Assembly: GCA_900553545.1 (NCBI GenBank)
Contig: USDP01000062.1
Span: forward strand, 1-8,487
Reading direction: 5' to 3'
Length of the DNA stretch: 8,487 nt
Origin: an uncultured Eubacteriales bacterium
Lineage (GTDB): Bacteria; Bacillota; Clostridia; Oscillospirales; Oscillospiraceae
Part shown: positions 6,258 to 8,487 of the stretch, in pieces
How positions within the stretch are numbered: the first letter of the stretch is position 1
Layout: each line of letters starts with the position of its first letter
Notes under the pieces: model-generated
Database searches by the model: none
What the model was told of the DNA's origin: nothing
The model's input: the letters and a program-made list of their open reading frames with translations, nothing else
Position numbers and translations under genes: made by a program

Positions 6258-7175
6258 ATGATAGATCGTGAACCGACGCTGGTCATCATGGCCGCCGGGA
6301 TGGGCAGCCGCTTCGGCGGACTGAAGCAGATGACGCCCGTCGACCCGGAGGGGCATTTTATCATCGACTTTTCGCTCTGCGACGCGCACCGCGCGGGCTT
6401 CCGCAAGGTGGTGTTCATCATCAAGCGCGAGCATGAGCAGGTCTTTCACGAGACGATCGGCCGCCGCATGGAGCCGCATTTCGACGTCCGCTACGTCTAT
6501 CAGGAGCTGACGAACATTCCGGACGGCCTCGCCGTGCCCGAAGGGCGCGTCAAGCCGTGGGGCACGGGCCACGCCGTGATGTGCTGCCGCGGCGTGATCG
6601 ACGGGCCGTTCGCCGTGCTCAATTCCGACGATTTCTACGGGCCGGAGGCATTTTCGGCCATGTATCAGTTCTTGAGATCCAACGACGATCCCGCCTGCTA
6701 TGCCATGGTGGGCTATCACCTGCGCAACACAGTGACGGAGTTTGGCTCGGTCGCCCGCGGGATCTGCGACGTGCAGGATGGGATGCTGCGCGACGTGGTC
6801 GAGCGGACGAAGATCTTCAAGCGCGGCGCGGACGCGGCCTATACCGAGGACGGCGAGACGTTCTATCCGCTGCCCGGCGAGAGCGTCGTGTCGATGAATT
6901 TCTGGGGCTTCACGCCGAAGATGCTGGCGGAGCTTTGGACACGTTTCCCGGACTTTTACGCGAAGGAAGTCCCGCAAAACCCGCAGAAATGCGAGTTTTA
7001 TCTGCCGTCCGTCGTCAATGCGCAGCTGCAAGCCGGGACGGCCCGCGTGCGCGTACTGCCGTGCAGCGAGGTCTGGTACGGCGTGACCTATCACGAGGAT
7101 CTTGCCTCCGTGCAGGCCGCGATCGCGCGGATGAAGGCCGAGGGCCGCTATCCGGAGGATCTCTGGGCCAAATAA
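6258..7175 (+). CDS. Sugar-phosphate nucleotidyltransferase-like protein (NTP_transferase fold)
   Basis: This 305-residue cytosolic enzyme has the GT-A type nucleotidyltransferase fold of proteins that join an NTP to a sugar phosphate, releasing pyrophosphate. The nucleotide-binding signature is LVIMAAGMGSRFGGLKQ at 8-24. KPWGTGHAV at 99-107 and the metal-binding N122-S-D-D at 122-125 follow, and FWGFTPKM lies at 215-222. It looks complete. The sugar and nucleotide cannot be told from the motifs, and there are no sugar-pathway neighbours to help. The start is the ATG at 6258, with TGGAGG (6245-6250) 7 nt upstream; the protein then begins right at the first strand. The frame stays open back to a GTG at 6180, which would add 26 residues (MYFIKEALIRLPWDHF...), but that stretch lacks a well-placed SD and overlaps the structured leader. 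It has its own promoter. Identification of the fold is firm, of the substrate not. Confidence 0.88.
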   Translation: MIDREPTLVIMAAGMGSRFGGLKQMTPVDPEGHFIIDFSLCDAHRAGFRKVVFIIKREHEQVFHETIGRRMEPHFDVRYVYQELTNIPDGLAVPEGRVKPWGTGHAVMCCRGVIDGPFAVLNSDDFYGPEAFSAMYQFLRSNDDPACYAMVGYHLRNTVTEFGSVARGICDVQDGMLRDVVERTKIFKRGADAAYTEDGETFYPLPGESVVSMNFWGFTPKMLAELWTRFPDFYAKEVPQNPQKCEFYLPSVVNAQLQAGTARVRVLPCSEVWYGVTYHEDLASVQAAIARMKAEGRYPEDLWAK

Positions 7176-7302
7176 AACGAAGCGAGCGCCGCGCGCCCGC
7201 TTCGTGATGGTTGGTTGTGTAAAAAGCAGCTTGTTTCCCTAGGCCATGGCATCCCTCCGTTTCTGCGTTTGTAACTTCTTGTTTCTAAATTTTTATTGAA
7301 CT
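7170..7302 (-). ncRNA. Candidate small RNA of about 130 nt, no recognised family
   Basis: A good minus-strand promoter (7337-7309) predicts a start near 7302, and a hairpin followed by a T-rich run (stem 7205-7177, then TTTATTT) predicts an end near 7170. Between them there is no convincing protein gene. The ATG at 7252 sits directly against the SD, and its frame runs through the terminator into the neighbouring gene. The ATG at 7247 has a well-spaced SD (GGAGGG, 7258-7253) but is followed by one Ala codon and a stop. The 5' half is A-rich and largely unpaired. It does not resemble 6S, SRP, RNase P or tmRNA as far as I can see. The 3' end overlaps the end of the nucleotidyltransferase gene by a few bases in antisense. 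Existence as a transcript is inference. Confidence 0.45.
7177..7205 (-). terminator. GC-rich hairpin terminator, best read on the minus strand
   Basis: An 8-bp stem ACGAAGCG/CGCTTCGT (7177-7184 with 7198-7205) holds a GC-rich 13-base loop that can extend the pairing. On the minus strand it is followed by TTTATTT, a usable U tract. On the plus strand, just after the nucleotidyltransferase stop (7175), it is followed by GATGGTTGGTTG, a poor one. It may still help end that gene's transcript. Confidence 0.6.
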
Positions 7303-7308
7303 GTTTCA

Positions 7309-7337
7309 AGTATACCAGCGTCCAATGACGGATGCAA
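7309..7337 (-). promoter_or_regulatory. Promoter of the candidate small RNA
   Basis: On the minus strand TTGCAT (7337-7332), a 17-bp spacer and TATACT (7314-7309). The -35 is the same TTGCAT used by the nucleotidyltransferase promoter. It points away from the membrane protein gene at 7397, for which I found no clear promoter of its own; the best plus-strand candidate is an ATGACG at 7325 with no good -10. Confidence 0.7.
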
Positions 7338-7396
7338 TAGCTCAAATCTGAATAAATTCTGAATTTTTCGCTTACACCATCAAGAAAGGATACGCC

Positions 7397-7948
7397 ATGA
7401 ACGAGAACAATAACAACTGGTTTTACCGGAACCGGACGTTCCTGTTCGGCTTTACCGCTGTACTGATCGTGCTTTATATTGTGATCTCCATGCTCGTCCC
7501 GCACCAGACGCCGGTCGCGTGGTCAGGCGAGGCAACGGAGTACGCGGTCAACGACGAAGATTTTGCCGAGGTACACACCGTCGCGCTCGAGGGGACGCTG
7601 ACGAGCAGCGTCATCGGCGGTACGAGCTTCGAGGGGACGCTGACCATCTCCGGCTATGACGAGCTGGACGGGATGACGCTCCACCTCGAACGCAAAAACA
7701 AGCGCTGGCAGGGCAACTTCAACACCACCGCCGGGCAGCCGATGACCACGGTCGTCCACGAGCTCTACGGCACGAAGAACTTTGAAAGCCTCGTTCTCGA
7801 TCTCTGGACGAGCATCGAAGAGGCGGACGATGGCCGCATGCACTACGAGTTTGATCTTCCCGCCGCGCACATCCTCGCGCTCGGCGCGGACTCCCGGCAG
7901 GCCGCACTCCGCCGTTACCAGAGCTATGTTGATTTTGCACAAAAATAG
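7397..7948 (+). CDS. Membrane-anchored protein of unknown function
   Basis: I do not recognise a family. The 183-residue protein has a short polar, Asn-rich cytoplasmic start (MNENNNNWFYRNR), one transmembrane segment at about 14-34 and then an extracytoplasmic part of roughly 148 residues. There is no signal-peptidase site or lipobox cysteine, so it probably stays anchored by its N-terminus. The outer part reads as beta-rich from about 58 to 110, with a repeated element (LEGTLTSSVIGG, then FEGTLTISGYDE), and turns helical and acidic at 128-145 and again at the end (QAALRRYQSYVDFAQ). It has no cysteine. The SD AAAGGA ends 7 nt before the ATG. It is a single gene, divergent from the candidate small RNA and followed by another single gene. 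No function can be assigned. Confidence 0.8.
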   Translation: MNENNNNWFYRNRTFLFGFTAVLIVLYIVISMLVPHQTPVAWSGEATEYAVNDEDFAEVHTVALEGTLTSSVIGGTSFEGTLTISGYDELDGMTLHLERKNKRWQGNFNTTAGQPMTTVVHELYGTKNFESLVLDLWTSIEEADDGRMHYEFDLPAAHILALGADSRQAALRRYQSYVDFAQK

Positions 7949-7963
7949 CAAAACATTTTTGTG
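7938..7963 (+). terminator. Weak A/T-rich hairpin spanning a stop codon
   Basis: CACAAAAAT (7938-7946) and ATTTTTGTG (7955-7963) form a perfect 9-bp stem with an 8-base loop containing the last bases of the TAG stop. It is AT-rich and lacks a following T run, so it is at best an inefficient terminator or an mRNA 3'-end structure. Confidence 0.3.
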
Positions 7964-7983
7964 TGATTCATAGAATTTCCCCC

Positions 7984-8012
7984 TTGCTTTTTCCCCCTGA
8001 TTCGGATACACT
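7984..8012 (+). promoter_or_regulatory. Promoter of the 96-residue small protein gene
   Basis: TTGCTT (7984-7989), 17-bp spacer, TACACT (8007-8012). The -35 matches only in its first three bases. Predicted start near 8019, about 43 nt before the ATG at 8062. Confidence 0.5.
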
Positions 8013-8061
8013 GTGTTCGGTTTTAAGAGATGTCTAAGAAATTACAAGGAGGTTTGGAACC

Positions 8062-8352
8062 ATGAAACTGAAGAACATCAAAGAAGTCGAAGCGTTCCGC
8101 AAAGTCATCCACGAGTGTGAAGGCGACGTGTACCTCAAGAGCCCGGAGGGCGACGTGTTCAATCTGAAGAGCTCGCTGAGCGAGTATATCGCGCTTGGCC
8201 GCCTGCTCGGCGAAGCCGGCGACAGCCTGGAGCTGTTTGCGTCCCGCCACGAGGATGAGGCCCGCCTGATCGCGTTCCTGAACGAGGTCGACAAGGATGA
8301 GCTGAAGCAGCTGGATGAATACGTTGCGGATATCTGCAAGCACAAGAAATAA
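8062..8352 (+). CDS. Small acidic conserved protein of unknown function
   Basis: This 96-residue soluble protein begins MKLKNIKEVEAFRKVIHECEGDVYLKSPEGDVFNLKS, has one cysteine at 19 and another near the end (DICKHKK), and is rich in Glu, Asp, Leu and Lys. Residues 37-60 and 61-93 look helical; the middle (GDVYLKSPEGDVFNLK) looks like a beta hairpin. It resembles a family of 85-100 residue clostridial proteins that annotation pipelines sometimes label polyA polymerase, but it has no nucleotidyltransferase motif and is far too short for that. I recall this resemblance and cannot check it. A textbook SD AAGGAGG ends 9 nt before the ATG. It is monocistronic, with its own promoter and a very strong terminator, which suggests steady, possibly high expression. 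Confidence 0.85.
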   Translation: MKLKNIKEVEAFRKVIHECEGDVYLKSPEGDVFNLKSSLSEYIALGRLLGEAGDSLELFASRHEDEARLIAFLNEVDKDELKQLDEYVADICKHKK

Positions 8353-8365
8353 ACGAAAAAGTCTT

Positions 8366-8401
8366 CGCCGCCGGAACCTTATGGTTCCGGCGGCGTTTTT
8401 T
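8366..8401 (+). terminator. Strong rho-independent terminator
   Basis: A 13-bp perfect GC-rich stem (8366-8378 with 8383-8395, core GCCGCCGGAACC) with a TTAT loop is followed by six T at 8396-8401. It lies 13 bases after the stop of the small protein gene. On the minus strand a T run follows only after a gap, so termination there would be weaker. Confidence 0.95.
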
Positions 8402-8487
8402 GCGAGAAGGATACGGTTCGAACGCGCATTGCAGGGGCCGATGCCGAGCGCAGCTGTTCGCGACGAAGGAGCGTTACAGATGCGGCC
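8402..8487 (+). other. Unassigned tail, possible start of another gene
   Basis: After the terminator the sequence turns GC-rich. AAGGAG (8466-8471) lies 8 nt before an ATG at 8480, a plausible gene start with only two complete codons in the window. The same frame is open from 8402 and has an earlier ATG at 8441. There is too little sequence to say whether this is coding, and no promoter is clear. Confidence 0.2.

Noticed and set aside
7296..7309. TTGAA-CTGT-TTCAA inverted repeat near the small RNA start
   Set aside because: Only 5-bp arms in AT-rich sequence; it overlaps the predicted transcription start but is too short to call an operator.
7148..7504. 118-codon minus-strand frame across the candidate small RNA region
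   Set aside because: It crosses the promoter, terminator and parts of both neighbouring genes, with no SD at its start and no recognisable domain.
8414..8430. GGTTCGAAC resembling a tRNA T-loop
   Set aside because: The flanking bases do not form a 5-bp T stem on either strand, and no anticodon arm or acceptor stem is present.
1..8487. Mobile element, prophage or CRISPR array
   Set aside because: No transposase, integrase or phage gene, no regularly spaced repeats and no target-site duplications were seen.

Overview
The window looks like chromosomal DNA of a high-GC member of the Clostridia, most likely the Oscillospiraceae/Ruminococcaceae group. The reasons are the Firmicutes-type gene set (YmdB, YhaO/YhaN, MntP, a clostridial sigma/anti-sigma pair), strong purine-rich Shine-Dalgarno (SD) sites, some TTG starts, GC-rich genes with AT-rich intergenic regions, and housekeeping-type promoters. 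The genus assignment is inference. I see no transposase, phage gene, CRISPR array, rRNA or tRNA.

Layout. (1) Positions 1-1277, minus strand: a two-gene sigma factor/anti-sigma-like operon. The membrane protein runs off the left edge and overlaps the sigma gene by ATGA. (2) Positions 1328-1365: a perfect 10-bp inverted repeat whose two arms are extended -10 elements facing away from each other, so the sigma operon and the next operon fire divergently from one symmetric site. (3) Positions 1392-5411, plus strand: a tightly overlapping three-gene operon of ymdB (cyclic-nucleotide phosphodiesterase family), yhaO (Mre11/SbcD-like metallophosphoesterase) and yhaN (Rad50/SbcC-like ATPase with a central hydrophobic hairpin). 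It ends at a strong bidirectional terminator. (4) Positions 5455-6021, minus strand: the manganese exporter mntP with its own good promoter and no room for a manganese riboswitch. (5) Positions 6112-7175, plus strand: a sugar-phosphate nucleotidyltransferase-like gene behind a leader of about 110 nt that could fold in two competing ways around its ribosome binding site. (6) Positions about 7170-7337, minus strand: a promoter and a hairpin terminator bracketing about 130 nt with no credible protein gene, a candidate small RNA. (7) Positions 7397-7948: an unrecognised membrane-anchored protein. (8) Positions 7984-8401: a 96-residue acidic small protein with its own promoter and a very strong terminator. 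(9) Positions 8402-8487: a short tail that may hold the start of another gene.

The genes do not form one pathway. The most coherent module is ymdB-yhaO-yhaN, which joins two different metallophosphoesterases to an SMC-like ATPase and suggests a nucleic-acid processing or repair role. The parts I think most likely to be undescribed are the candidate small RNA at 7170-7302, the possible translational switch at 6192-6251 and the mirror-image divergent promoter at 1328-1365. All three are pattern-based and untested.
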